Shown here piece by piece: positions 52,271 through 61,851 of a stretch of 64,000 nucleotides of DNA. A program made the position numbers and the translations under genes. The stretch is from DATKYQ01 sp035528415 (GTDB taxonomy: Bacteria > Myxococcota > B64-G9). The stretch lies in the NCBI GenBank assembly GCA_035528415.1, contig DATKYQ010000085.1, forward strand, positions 11,217 through 75,216, in the 5' to 3' direction. Under the pieces are notes generated by a model, which worked only from the letters and a program-made list of their open reading frames with translations, did not search any database and was not told the origin of the DNA. Every line of letters starts with the position of its first letter. Positions within the stretch are counted from its first letter, which is position 1.

Positions 52271-52456
52271 CGTCAGCTCCTTTTCTCCAGTGACGTCATC
52301 GCGAATTGATTTCTCTCAACCAGCGCGACGCAGTTTATGGCAGGCCGGGACGCTGGTCAAGACCGGTATGAAAGGTCTCCCGCTTGACAGCAAAAATGGC
52401 GAGTGCTAGTTCAGAACGTAATCGTATACGGGATTCCACCGAAAGGAAGGCGCGTC

Positions 52457-55400
52457 TTGAGCGAACATGTTACGCAATCACTGGAAGGAGTTGACCCGCT
52501 GATTCACGACATGAGTAGCCGCGAGGCGGAGCGGCAGCGGCGTAAGATCATTTTGATCGCTTCCGAGAGCATCTGCCCGGCCTCGGTTCGCGAGGCGTTG
52601 GCCTCCGAGTTCGGCAACGTCTACGCCGAGGGCTACCCTTCGCCGCGTACATTTTTCGAGCCGCCCGAGCGCTTGTCGTCGTTCGGGCATCAATTGGCCC
52701 ACTACCGGCGCTATTCCAACCGGCGCTACTACAAGGGCTGCGAGTACGTCGACATTCTCGAATCTACCCTGCGCCGGCGTACGGCCGAGTTGTTCGCCAA
52801 CAAGCGGGCCTCGGCCGACAAGATCTTCGTAAACGCCCAGCCGCTTTCCGGTGCGGCCGCCAACAACGCCGTCTACAACGCCTTCGTCAAGCCGGGCGAC
52901 ACGGTCATGGGGCCGTCTTTGACCCACGGCGGTCACCTGACCCACGGCTCCGAGGTCAATCGCTCGGGCATCGCGCACAACATCGTGCCCTACGAGGTCT
53001 CGCGTTCGGGTAAGCTCGACTACGACTACATCGCCAAGCTGGCCACAGAGCATAAACCCAAGCTGATCATCGGCGGCTTTTCGGCCTATCCCTGGGACGT
53101 CGACTGGCAGAAGCTGCGCGCCGCGGCCGACGGCGCGGGCGCCGTGCTTCTGGCCGACATCGCCCACCTGGCCGGCATGGTAGCGGCCGGCCTCTTGAAC
53201 AACCCGGTCGGCATCGCCCATGTCGTAAGCTTCACCACCCACAAGACGCTGTGCGGCCCGCGCGGCGCCATGCTGCTTTCTACCGATCCGGAGATCGCCC
53301 GGCGAGTCGACATGGGCGTCTTCCCCGGCGAGCAGGGCGGACCTCACATCCACCAATTGGCAGCCAAGGCTGTGGCCATGCGCATCGCGGCCTCCGATGA
53401 GTTCAAGGCCCTGCAACACGGCGTACTTGAAAACACACATGCTTTGGCCGAGGCATTCGAAGAAGAGGGTCTGACCCTGGCCTACGGCGGAACAAACACC
53501 CACATGTGCCTGCTCGACCTGCGCAAGGTCAAGACCCCCAACGGACAGCCGCTTACCGGCGAGATCGCCTCGCGCATCCTCGACCTGGCCGGAATCGTCT
53601 GCAACAAGAACACTATCCACGGCGACACTAACGCCATCCATCCTTCCGGCCTGCGTTTCGGCTCTACCTGGGCAACCCAGCGCGGCTTCGGCCCGCCCCA
53701 GATGAAGAAGCTGGCCGCGCTGATCGCGCGCCTGATTCGCGGCATCCATCCCTTCAGCTACATCGGCGGGCGCATCGACTGGGGGCGCGGCAAGATCGAA
53801 CAGAAACTCCTCGAACAAATCTCAGCCGAGGTGAGTGAACTGATCGCCGAGGTCGACGCGCCGCCGGCCGGTGAACTCACCAGCGGCTACCCGCACTTCC
53901 CGCCGTCATCGAAAGCAGGCGAGGCAGCGGAGCGTCCAACCCCGCTGGCCTCGCTGCACAAGAGCCAGGCCGTAAAGGTCATACCCAAGGACGGCTGGCT
54001 GGTGCCCGGGAACTACGGTGACAAGGGCAAGGAAATCGATGCGCTGCGCGAGGGCGCGGCCCTGCTCGACGCGGGCGGGGCGCTGCTTCTCGGCCTCGGG
54101 CGCGGCCGACCCGGCCAGCTTCTGGAGTGCGCCTGCAGCACCAGGATCATCTCGCTGCCCGCTGGACGGGCGAGCGCAACCTGGTTGCTCGACCCTGATG
54201 GACATCTCTTGGCTCCGGCCATGGCGGTACGTCTTACGACTGACGAGGCCGGCTACGACCGCTTTATGTTGCGCGTCGAAACACGGCAGCCTGAAGAGAT
54301 TAGCGCCTGGCTGCGCGGCCTGTCCGACGGCTACCTGCTTCACGACGAGGACATCTGGATCAAGTGCGAAGGCCCGGCCGTGATCGAGGATCTTTCCGTA
54401 CCGGGCGAGGATCGCGATCCTACAACCTGCCTGGGGCTGCGCGGCCCCAAGGCCGCCGCTGTAGTCGAAAAGGCGCTGGGCATAAGTCCGCCCGAACAGG
54501 GCGCCGCCGTCGAGCACGATGAGTTGGTGGTGCTCAATCGCCCGGCAGGCGTAACACCAGGCTTCGACGTCTTCCTGCCCGTCCCGTCCGCCGCCGCCGT
54601 CTGGTCACGCTTGGTCGAGGCCGGGGCGCAGCCCGCGGGCTGCCAGGCCGTCGCCGAGGTATTCGACCGAGAAGATCATCCGGGATCCGAAGAAGTCGAT
54701 CTCGGCAAGCCCTTCTTCGTAGGCCAAAAAGCGCGTATGAAAGACGCGCCCGCGGACAAGCCAAAAGCCTTCGAATGGAACCCGCCCGAGGCGCCGCCTT
54801 TGGAAACCTGCCTGATCGGCGAACACAGGAAGCTGACTTCCGCCAAGCACCTGGTGCCCTTCGCCGGCTGGCTGATGCCGGTCATGTACTCGGGCATCCT
54901 GGCCGAACACGAGGCGGTTCGCAACAGGGCCGGCCTGTTCGACGTGGCCCACATGGGCCTGCTCGAGTTTCGCGGCCCGTTCGCCGAGCGTTTTCTAGAT
55001 CTGCTGACCAGCAACTACGTGCCGATGCTGTGTCCCGGCCAGGCGCATTATTCTTACCTGCTGGCCCACGACGGCCGCTGCATCGACGACATAATTGTCT
55101 ACCGCCTCGAGCGCGAGCGTTTCATCGTGGTGGTCAACGCGGCCAACGCCGACGAGGACGAGGCCTGGTTCCGCGCCGTGGCCGGCGGCGGGATGCTGCT
55201 CGACGAGCGATTCCCGCGCCTGGCCATCGAGGGCGATCTCACCATCCGCAACCTCAAGGACCCCGCCTGCGGCACAGACTGCCGCGTCGACCTGGCCATC
55301 CAGGGCCCGCGCTCGCTCGATATTCTGTCAGCCGTATCGGAGCCTGCCTCTTTCGTAGAAGACCTTTCCCGGCTGCGCAAGTTTGAATTACTTTCGGGCA

Positions 55401-56050
55401 CCGTCTGCGGCGGTCCGGCCATAGTCAACCGCACCGGATACACCGGCGAGGAATTGGGCTACGAGATCTTCGTACATCCCGATAAGGCGCCCGCGGTCTG
55501 GAACGCGCTGCTCGAGGCCGGCTCAGATGCGGGTATCGTACCCGCCGGGTTGGGCGCCAGGGACACGCTGCGCACCGAGGCCGGATTCCCGCTGCACGGG
55601 CACGAGTTGGCAGGAGCGCACGCCATCAATCCGATCGAGGCCGGCTACGGCTCCTACGTCAAGCTGCACAAGCCCTTCTTTGTCGGACGCACGGCGGCGC
55701 TCGACTGGCACCAGAACCGCAGGCGAACAGTAGTGCGCTACGAAGTCTGCGAAAAGGGCGGCAAGGTGCTCAGACCGGGCAACCCGGTTCTGGCCGCACG
55801 GCGCGGCGAGTACGCGGGCGTCGTAACCTCGGCCACATCCACCGGCCAACGCCAGGTTGGGCTGGCCTTGATTGACAGCAAGTTCGCCCGCGAGGGCAAC
55901 GATCTGTTCATCCTGCCGATAACCGATCACGACAAGGCCCCGCCCGCGCGAACCCCGCTCGATCTATCGAGTGGCGACTGGATGACCATTCCGCGCAGGG
56001 CTTCTATCCTGCCGCGTTTCATGAGCGCCGGGGAAGAGCCGTTGAATTGA
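52457..56050 (+). CDS. Fusion: serine hydroxymethyltransferase + degenerate GcvT-like + aminomethyltransferase (GcvT)
   Basis: I chose the TTG at 52457 (AGGAAGG upstream) rather than the GTG at 52403; the chain is then ~1197 residues. Residues ~1-470 are SHMT, with the PLP Lys263 in TTHKTLCGPRG and an EGYPSPRTF N-terminal block. Residues ~505-780 resemble a GcvT domain (GWLVPGNYGDKGKE, LGLRGPKAAAVVEKAL, GFDVFLPV) but are divergent. Residues ~785-1197 form a complete GcvT (VPFAGWLMPVMYSG, GLFDVAHMG, GPRSLDIL, NRTGYTGEELGYEIF, ARDTLRTEAGFPLHGHEL). It could move a one-carbon unit among serine, glycine and H4folate in one polypeptide. It is divergent from folD beside the CODH/ACS cluster. Confidence 0.93.
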   Translation: MSEHVTQSLEGVDPLIHDMSSREAERQRRKIILIASESICPASVREALASEFGNVYAEGYPSPRTFFEPPERLSSFGHQLAHYRRYSNRRYYKGCEYVDILESTLRRRTAELFANKRASADKIFVNAQPLSGAAANNAVYNAFVKPGDTVMGPSLTHGGHLTHGSEVNRSGIAHNIVPYEVSRSGKLDYDYIAKLATEHKPKLIIGGFSAYPWDVDWQKLRAAADGAGAVLLADIAHLAGMVAAGLLNNPVGIAHVVSFTTHKTLCGPRGAMLLSTDPEIARRVDMGVFPGEQGGPHIHQLAAKAVAMRIAASDEFKALQHGVLENTHALAEAFEEEGLTLAYGGTNTHMCLLDLRKVKTPNGQPLTGEIASRILDLAGIVCNKNTIHGDTNAIHPSGLRFGSTWATQRGFGPPQMKKLAALIARLIRGIHPFSYIGGRIDWGRGKIEQKLLEQISAEVSELIAEVDAPPAGELTSGYPHFPPSSKAGEAAERPTPLASLHKSQAVKVIPKDGWLVPGNYGDKGKEIDALREGAALLDAGGALLLGLGRGRPGQLLECACSTRIISLPAGRASATWLLDPDGHLLAPAMAVRLTTDEAGYDRFMLRVETRQPEEISAWLRGLSDGYLLHDEDIWIKCEGPAVIEDLSVPGEDRDPTTCLGLRGPKAAAVVEKALGISPPEQGAAVEHDELVVLNRPAGVTPGFDVFLPVPSAAAVWSRLVEAGAQPAGCQAVAEVFDREDHPGSEEVDLGKPFFVGQKARMKDAPADKPKAFEWNPPEAPPLETCLIGEHRKLTSAKHLVPFAGWLMPVMYSGILAEHEAVRNRAGLFDVAHMGLLEFRGPFAERFLDLLTSNYVPMLCPGQAHYSYLLAHDGRCIDDIIVYRLERERFIVVVNAANADEDEAWFRAVAGGGMLLDERFPRLAIEGDLTIRNLKDPACGTDCRVDLAIQGPRSLDILSAVSEPASFVEDLSRLRKFELLSGTVCGGPAIVNRTGYTGEELGYEIFVHPDKAPAVWNALLEAGSDAGIVPAGLGARDTLRTEAGFPLHGHELAGAHAINPIEAGYGSYVKLHKPFFVGRTAALDWHQNRRRTVVRYEVCEKGGKVLRPGNPVLAARRGEYAGVVTSATSTGQRQVGLALIDSKFAREGNDLFILPITDHDKAPPARTPLDLSSGDWMTIPRRASILPRFMSAGEEPLN

Positions 56051-56080
56051 AGCGCGATACTGGAACGTACCCATTGTGTA

Positions 56081-56135
56081 TCGACAATAGTGAGTAGCTG
56101 CGTCATAGGATGATCCTCTGACGGAATATTGTCGA
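56081..56135. repeat. Nested inverted repeats between convergent genes
   Basis: TCGACAATA (56081-56089) and TATTGTCGA (56127-56135) are perfect 9-bp arms around AGGATGATCCT (56107-56117), itself a 5-bp hairpin. Another perfect stem, GCCGGTT-TATCC-AACCGGC (56148-56166), covers the stop of the next gene. No T-run follows on either strand, so these are not standard terminators. Confidence 0.7.
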
Positions 56136-56153
56136 GGGACACCTGTCGCCGGT

Positions 56154-57506
56154 TTATCCAACCGGCTCTTCGGGCTCGGTCTTGGCCTTCTCGAAACGGA
56201 TACGGGTGACCCGCGATTTCTCCGTACCAGTGACCGTCACCGAGTAGGGTCCCACCTCGAGTTTCTCGCCGTCTTCGGGTATGCGCCCGAGCTTGGCTAT
56301 CACCAGGCCCCCGATGGTGTCGGCCTCGTCTTCCAGATCGAGCCCCAGGGCGTCCTCCGCCTCCGGGAGGGCGACCGAGCCGGCCATCTCGAAGACATCT
56401 GAGGAAACCTGGAGTATCGTGGACTCCTGCTGGTCGAATTCGTCGCGGATGGGACCCACGATCTCCTCCAGGGCGTCCTCCAGAAACGCCAGCCCCACCG
56501 TGGTGCCGTGCTCGTCGGCCACCAGGGCACAGTGGGTCTGCTGGCGCTGGAGGCTGAGAATGAAGCGGGACAGCGGCATGGTGTCGGGCACCGTAGGGCA
56601 CGGGCGCATCACCGCATCCGGGTCGGGCGTTTTGCCTGCCAGCATCTGGGCCAGGATATCCCGGGCCAGGACCAGGCCCTTGAGGTGGTCCAGGTCAGGA
56701 TCGCCCAGTGGAAACCGGGAGTGTCCGGCCTCCAGGATGGTTCTCAGGTTCTCCTCCCGGGTGTGGGTGGTCGAAAGAAAGACGACCTCGATCCGCGGGA
56801 CCATCATGTGCCGGACCTCCAGCTTCGCCAAGGAAAGTATGTTTTCACTGAACACCTTCTGCCTGGCTGAAAGCTGCCCCGACAGGGCGGCGGCATTCAG
56901 GATCGAGCGCAGCTCGGCCAGATCGTAGGAGCTCTGGTGGGCTTTATTCGCCGAGACGCCTGCCAGCCTGGCCATGGAGTTGGAGATCTTGCTCACCAGC
57001 CAGATCATGGGCTTGAAGACCGCGGTAAACAGCCGCAGGGGAGTGGAGAGCAGCATGCTTGCGGACTCGGCCTTCTGGATCGACCACATCTTGGGAGCTT
57101 GCTCGCCCACGGTCATGTGCAGCAGGGTGATGATGGTTAAAGCGATGGCCAACGCCAGCGGATGAACCCAGGAAGCTTCTGCGATGCCTGCCCCGAGAGC
57201 GGCGGCGCCCTCAATCAGCAGACTGGCCACCGCCGGCTCGGCCAGCCAACCCAGGATCAGGCTGGACAGGGTGACACCCAGTTGGCAGGCCGACAGGTAA
57301 AGATCAAGCCGCCTGAGCATGGTGTTCACCGTCGCGGCCCGGCGGTTGCCCCGGTTGGTCAGATCCTGCATCCGGCTGGGCCGCACCTTGACCAGGGCAA
57401 ACTCGGCCGCCACAAAGAATCCGTTGAGAAACAGAAACACGAAGGTGGCCAACAGCTTGCCTATCGTGAATCCGGATTCCCAGGCTTGGTCTGCAGGTAT
57501 GTCCAT
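56154..57506 (-). CDS. Hemolysin-related CNNM/CorC-like membrane protein
   Basis: 450 residues with the layout of the CNNM/HlyC family. DUF21 (~15-210) has about three to four membrane segments (FVFLFLNGFFVAAEFALVKV, VTLSSLILGW, LALAIALTIITLLHM). Two CBS domains follow (~225-345, LEVRHMMVPRIEVVFL, LVARDILAQM, VADEHGTTVGL), then a CorC/HlyC transporter-associated domain (~355-440). Such proteins bind adenine nucleotides in the CBS pair and are linked to magnesium or sodium transport. It converges with the SHMT-GcvT gene and is divergent from a lipoprotein. Confidence 0.93.
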   Translation of the reverse strand: MDIPADQAWESGFTIGKLLATFVFLFLNGFFVAAEFALVKVRPSRMQDLTNRGNRRAATVNTMLRRLDLYLSACQLGVTLSSLILGWLAEPAVASLLIEGAAALGAGIAEASWVHPLALAIALTIITLLHMTVGEQAPKMWSIQKAESASMLLSTPLRLFTAVFKPMIWLVSKISNSMARLAGVSANKAHQSSYDLAELRSILNAAALSGQLSARQKVFSENILSLAKLEVRHMMVPRIEVVFLSTTHTREENLRTILEAGHSRFPLGDPDLDHLKGLVLARDILAQMLAGKTPDPDAVMRPCPTVPDTMPLSRFILSLQRQQTHCALVADEHGTTVGLAFLEDALEEIVGPIRDEFDQQESTILQVSSDVFEMAGSVALPEAEDALGLDLEDEADTIGGLVIAKLGRIPEDGEKLEVGPYSVTVTGTEKSRVTRIRFEKAKTEPEEPVG

Positions 57507-57657
57507 AGTCTCCGGCGCCGACGCTATTACGAACCAACTCCGGCGTCAAGGCCGGCCAGCGCATCCAGGTTTGTCTATCAAGAGGTTCGCTAAGTCTTGC
57601 TTCGATTGGAGGAACATGTTTGGCTGGTCCACAGATAACCTTCTGCGGAGTGCGAAT

Positions 57658-58317
57658 ATGAACGTGAGACTCTTTCTGTTGATTGGCCTGGGGTTTCTTA
57701 CTGTCGCCTGTTCCGGATCGACTCCCAAGCCTCAGGGCGAAGCCCGATCCCCCAAGGCCGGCGGAGAGACCCGGATGCTGTTTCCCCGGATCATGCACGA
57801 GATGCCCGCCAGCGGCGTTCTGGATCTGGGGCCGGTGATCGTGCTCAGGGACGTCTCCGGACTGGATACCATGACGGTTCTGCAGGAGGCGGCCGAGCGG
57901 CTGGGGGCGGATGCATTCGTGCTGGAGCATAGCACGGTCAGTGCGGCTTACCCGGTCCAGACCCAGCAGGTGGGTTCTTTCTTGGAAACCTTCGACGGCA
58001 CCACCTACCAGGTCAGCACCTTCGTGTACCGTGGATCCGCCGGCGCGCACGGGGGAACCGGTACCTCCGAGAAGAACTTCTACCGGGCGATCCGCTTTGT
58101 CGACGGGGACCCGGCAACTTGCCAGCTGGACACCGAGCGTCTGGGCCCGGATATCGCGATCCTGTTCGAGGGCGTCAAATCGCTCAAGGAGCAACTGCGA
58201 ATCCTGAGCGTGCTGGCATCCCGGGGGGTGATCAGCGGGAAAACCTTGCGTGAGGTGCGCAAGCACTGCCTGGACCAGGTGCCTCGCAAGAAGCCGAAAG
58301 AAAACGACGGTTCTTAG
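57658..58317 (+). CDS. Lipoprotein of unknown function
   Basis: The ATG at 57658 has GCGGAG seven bases upstream and gives signal peptide MNVRLFLLIGLGFLTVAC with the lipobox Cys at 18. An ATG at 57616 is in frame with GGAGG only three bases away, a less suitable spacing. About 219 residues. The middle has a beta-rich core with DTMTVLQEAAERLGADAFVLEH and RAIRFVDGDPATC, and a Lys-rich C-terminus. It resembles the lipoprotein at 31031 in layout (LGADA/AGADS block), possibly a distant paralogue. Function not recognised. Confidence 0.7.
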   Translation: MNVRLFLLIGLGFLTVACSGSTPKPQGEARSPKAGGETRMLFPRIMHEMPASGVLDLGPVIVLRDVSGLDTMTVLQEAAERLGADAFVLEHSTVSAAYPVQTQQVGSFLETFDGTTYQVSTFVYRGSAGAHGGTGTSEKNFYRAIRFVDGDPATCQLDTERLGPDIAILFEGVKSLKEQLRILSVLASRGVISGKTLREVRKHCLDQVPRKKPKENDGS

Positions 58318-58398
58318 AAGGACGAATGGAGTCGGGTCTGGTCACTTGCCACTTATCCTGTGCGTTAAAGCGTTCGATCCAATCTTTTAGCGGAGGAA

Positions 58399-60141
58399 CT
58401 ATCTCTTTGTTCCGCGTTTCTCGAGTCTCTCAATCTCGCTAAGGGCCGGAGCGGGATCGGCCATCAGCGCCGCCGCCTCGCGCCACCAGTGTATGGCCTG
58501 TTGAATGTCTCCCCTGCTTTCGGCCAGGCGCGCCAGGCGCACGCGAATCGCCTGCCAGTCGGGATCGTCTTGGGCCGCCTCGATATACAGTCTTCGCGCC
58601 CGTTCGAGTCGGCCGCGACGTTGAAAGAGCAGCCCCAGGTTGGCCCGTGCCCTGGCACCGCGCCCGGGGCCGGCGATCTCTATCGCGTGCTTGAAATATT
58701 TCTCGGCCGCTCCCATGTTGCCGCGCTCTCCCGCCGCCTTGCCCATCAGGTTGTAGCCCACCACCAGCGCCTGGTTGGCGGCCCGGGCCGAGGTCAGCGG
58801 CAACTGGGTGACGGCGAAGGCCGCGGCCAGTGCCAAGAGATGCGGCCATGTGCGCCGTGCTCCCCTGGCGCGGATCGTACGCGCGAATTCGACCATTCCC
58901 AGCCCGGCCAGTGGAATAAACGCCGCAAGCAACAAGATCCGGTAACGATCGGCGACGTAGAAGGCGACCAGAGTCAGCATGTATGCGCCGGCGCAGCCGA
59001 GCAGCAACCCGACCCCGGCGCGGCGACGCCAGCCGAACCAAACCCCCAGCACGGCGAAGGGAAAGACGATGCCGAAAGAAAGCAAGTAGCCTAGAATCGG
59101 CGCCACTTCCTGGGCGAAGACGTAGGGATAGTGGATCGGTCTTTCAACCGAGTTCAGCTCTAGCAACAGCTTCTTGCCGGAAAGCCAAAGCGCCTGTCCC
59201 GGGTGTTCAGCCCAGAAGTCGAGCCCTCGATGCCACCAGTAGGCCGACACCTCGGCGGGTGTAAGATCGCGGCCCGCGTCTCGCTCGGCTAGAAGGGTCA
59301 GCGAGCGCCGGTAGGCGGCGTGATCACTGTCGTCGATGCGCATGCCTTTGGGAATGTGAAATCCGCCTGTAGCCTGGGGGTTGTTGCCGATGAAGAAGCT
59401 GTGTCCGCCCGAAGAAGAAACCGGCACGAAACCTTGTCCACTGACGGCGTTGTGGATCCAGGACGGCGAGAGACCCAGAATGACTCCCCCGACAAGCAGA
59501 CCAGCAGACAACCAGATCCAGCGCCAAGGCCGGATTCTCATAAGCAACCAAACCAGGCCGGCTGGAAGCATGACCAGCAGGTTTGGCCGGCCCATGCAGG
59601 CCAAACCCAATAACAGCCCGCCCACAATGAGCACCCAGGGCTTGCTCCGCCTGACGGCCACCAGCAGGCACCACAGCGCCCCGGCCGTCAAGGGCAACGT
59701 CAAGGCAGGAGCTAACAACTGCCCCTCGAAAAACACCTGCGGTCCGTACAGCGCCGCGATCGTCCCGGCCAGGCGCCCGGTCCAGCGACCGGCGTCACCA
59801 CCCTCTGAAAGCTCGCGCCCCAGCCCATAGAACAACACCGTCGTGCCCACTCCGATCGCAAGCTGGATTGTGCGCACCGTGCCGACGTCCGGACCGAACA
59901 GCCAGTAGACGCCCGCCAGAAAATACGAGTAGAGCGGCTGGTAGAGGAAAGATACCAGCGAGTGGTCGGAAAGTAACGCAAGCGCCGTCTGATGAAAGTT
60001 CAGCTCATCGCCGACCGGCGAAGAAAAAATCGGCGTCCCCGCCCAGCGCGCAAGAAACAGCAACCTGACGCTGACGGCCAGGCTGCAGATGGCCACGACT
60101 GCAAGCATGTCATGTTTGCTGCGCTGGTCCGGCTCAGCCAT
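58399..60141 (-). CDS. GT-C type membrane glycosyltransferase with TPR tail
   Basis: About 580 residues. The N-terminal loop SPVGDELNFHQTAL holds the acidic pair of dolichyl-phosphate-mannose/ArnT-like GT-C enzymes, followed by roughly ten to eleven membrane segments to residue ~440. The last ~120 residues are TPR-like helices (AEKYFKHAIEIAGPGRGARARANLGLLFQRRGRLERARRL). It probably uses a lipid-linked sugar donor in the inner membrane. Its ATG overlaps the stop of the GT2 gene by one base, so the two form an operon: the GT2 may make the polyprenyl-phosphate sugar that this enzyme transfers. Confidence 0.88.
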   Translation of the reverse strand: MAEPDQRSKHDMLAVVAICSLAVSVRLLFLARWAGTPIFSSPVGDELNFHQTALALLSDHSLVSFLYQPLYSYFLAGVYWLFGPDVGTVRTIQLAIGVGTTVLFYGLGRELSEGGDAGRWTGRLAGTIAALYGPQVFFEGQLLAPALTLPLTAGALWCLLVAVRRSKPWVLIVGGLLLGLACMGRPNLLVMLPAGLVWLLMRIRPWRWIWLSAGLLVGGVILGLSPSWIHNAVSGQGFVPVSSSGGHSFFIGNNPQATGGFHIPKGMRIDDSDHAAYRRSLTLLAERDAGRDLTPAEVSAYWWHRGLDFWAEHPGQALWLSGKKLLLELNSVERPIHYPYVFAQEVAPILGYLLSFGIVFPFAVLGVWFGWRRRAGVGLLLGCAGAYMLTLVAFYVADRYRILLLAAFIPLAGLGMVEFARTIRARGARRTWPHLLALAAAFAVTQLPLTSARAANQALVVGYNLMGKAAGERGNMGAAEKYFKHAIEIAGPGRGARARANLGLLFQRRGRLERARRLYIEAAQDDPDWQAIRVRLARLAESRGDIQQAIHWWREAAALMADPAPALSEIERLEKRGTKR

Positions 60142-60854
60142 CACTTTGGTCGCCGGCCTGCAAACAGATTGAACTTGAGAATGGCGAAGATCGCTTCGAG
60201 GCCGTCCTTGACGCCGATCTTCTTGCCGGCTGCGTAGCCGCGTCCGGAGTAGCCGATGGGCACCTCGCAGATTCGCGCCCCGGCGCGCGCGAAGTGGGCG
60301 GTCAGTTCGGGCTCGATGCCGAAGCGCTCACTCTCGAATCGCGCGCAGTTGATCAGCTGGGCGCGGAACATCTTGTAACAGGTTTCCATGTCGGAAAGAT
60401 CGAGACCGGTAACCAGGTTCGAAAGCAGCGTCAAGAAGCGGTTAGCCAGAGCGTGGGTGAGCTTGAACTCGCGCCGCGCCCCGCCCAAGAAGCGCGAGCC
60501 GTAGACGACGTCCGCCCGGCCCTCGCGTATCGGCGCGAGCAACCTGGGGTATTCGGCGGGATCGTATTCCAGGTCGGCGTCCTGGATCACGACTACGTCA
60601 CCGCTGACGTATTCGAGTCCCGTGCGGATGGCGGCCCCCTTTCCGCGGTTGCGCGCGTGGCGCACCAGGCGTATCTCGGGGCTCCGCCCGGCAAGTTCTA
60701 AAAGCTTGGCATGGCTGCCGTCCGAGCTGCAATCATCGACGACAATCAGCTCCATGGGGAGTTCGACTTCGAGTACCCTGCCGATGATCTTCTCGATGGT
60801 GTCCCGCTCGTTGAAGACGGGCATGATGACCGAAAGCTTCTCCACGCGCGGCAT
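60141..60854 (-). CDS. Family 2 glycosyltransferase (polyprenyl-phosphate sugar synthase type)
   Basis: I chose the ATG at 60854 (MPRVEKLSVIMPVFNERDTI), since earlier in-frame ATGs would overlap the divergent panE gene. 237 residues. SVIMPVFNE (GT-A start), IVVDDCSSDGS, VVIQDADLEYDP (DxD) and YGSRFLGG are present, typical of DPM1-like synthases. It has no C-terminal membrane domain, only a short amphipathic tail. It should transfer a sugar from a nucleotide to polyprenyl phosphate in the cytoplasm for the GT-C protein downstream. Confidence 0.92.
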   Translation of the reverse strand: MPRVEKLSVIMPVFNERDTIEKIIGRVLEVELPMELIVVDDCSSDGSHAKLLELAGRSPEIRLVRHARNRGKGAAIRTGLEYVSGDVVVIQDADLEYDPAEYPRLLAPIREGRADVVYGSRFLGGARREFKLTHALANRFLTLLSNLVTGLDLSDMETCYKMFRAQLINCARFESERFGIEPELTAHFARAGARICEVPIGYSGRGYAAGKKIGVKDGLEAIFAILKFNLFAGRRPK

Positions 60855-60939
60855 ATTATCCCAGCAGTGCCGGGTACACAATCGGAAATCGGCCAGGATA
60901 CTCTTGACTATCACCCATCCAGTTCCTAACCTTTGGCCA

Positions 60940-61851
60940 ATGAGAATCGCCGTCATCGGCCCAGGCGCCATGGGTTGCTTGTTTTCCGCCTACCTCAGCC
61001 AGGGGGGCCTGGATGTAACCCTGCTGGACTGCGACCCTGAAAGGGCGCGGGAGATTGCCGTGCGCGGGATCGGCATCGAGGGTGTGCGCGGCAAGCATCT
61101 GGTCGAGGTCAAGATCACTACCGACGCGGCCGCACTGGGGCCGGTCGATCTGGTGATGGTATGGGTCAAGGCCTACCAGACGGAAGAAGCCATGCGGCAA
61201 CACCGGGCGCTGGTCGGCAAGGACACCGCCGTCTGGAGCGCGCAGAACGGGATCGGCAACACACAGGCACTGGCCCGCGTCGTGCCGGCAGACCGCGTGC
61301 TCGGCGGCAGCACAACCATGGGCGCTAATCTTTTAGGGGTCGGCCGCGTGCATCATGCGGGTCAGGGAGACACTTTCATCGGCGAGCTGGACGGTTCGGA
61401 AAGCTTGCGCACTGAGCGAATCGCCGAGGCACTGTCTGGCGCCGGAATCGAAGTCAAAGCCAGCCGGGAGATCCGCCGCCTGATGTGGAGCAAGCTGCTG
61501 GTCAACGTGGGAATCAACGCGCTGAGCGCGATTCTCCAGGTGCGTAACGGAGTGCTCGTCGAACACGCGGAAAGCCGCGATCTGATGCGGGCCGCTGTCG
61601 ACGAGGCCCTACGCGCGGCGGACGTCCAGGGGCTTGAATTCGATTCTGGTGAGATTCAGACCCTTGTGGCTGATGTCGCCCTGCGCACCGCCGACAACCG
61701 TTCGAGCATGTACCAAGACATCCAGGCCTGCAAGCGGACGGAAATCGATTTCATCAACGGTGCCATCGCCGGCATGGGCGACTACCCGGTCAACGCGACA
61801 CTGACGAAGCTGGTCAAGGCAATCGGCGCGACCTGCGGAGGCAAGACATGA
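60940..61851 (+). CDS. panE: 2-dehydropantoate 2-reductase
   Basis: The ATG at 60940 is right at the Rossmann start MRIAVIGPGAMGCLFSAYLS; the longer frame upstream is antisense to the GT2 gene and was discarded. About 303 residues. VMVWVKAYQTEEAM, SAQNGIGNTQALARVV and MWSKLLVNVGINALSAIL (catalytic Lys and Asn) and SSMYQDI near the C-terminus are family motifs. It reduces ketopantoate to pantoate with NADPH in CoA synthesis. No clear ribosome-binding site is visible. Its end overlaps panB by 4 bases. Confidence 0.95.
   Translation: MRIAVIGPGAMGCLFSAYLSQGGLDVTLLDCDPERAREIAVRGIGIEGVRGKHLVEVKITTDAAALGPVDLVMVWVKAYQTEEAMRQHRALVGKDTAVWSAQNGIGNTQALARVVPADRVLGGSTTMGANLLGVGRVHHAGQGDTFIGELDGSESLRTERIAEALSGAGIEVKASREIRRLMWSKLLVNVGINALSAILQVRNGVLVEHAESRDLMRAAVDEALRAADVQGLEFDSGEIQTLVADVALRTADNRSSMYQDIQACKRTEIDFINGAIAGMGDYPVNATLTKLVKAIGATCGGKT

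Noticed and set aside
52384..52412. Sigma-70 promoter for the SHMT-GcvT gene
   Set aside because: TTGACA is perfect, but at 17 bases the -10 reads TAGTTC, which matches poorly; I saw no glycine or folate riboswitch structure either.
55927..56601. Minus-strand frame of 224 codons overlapping the end of the SHMT-GcvT and CNNM genes
   Set aside because: It overlaps two well-supported genes and has no motif or ribosome-binding site.
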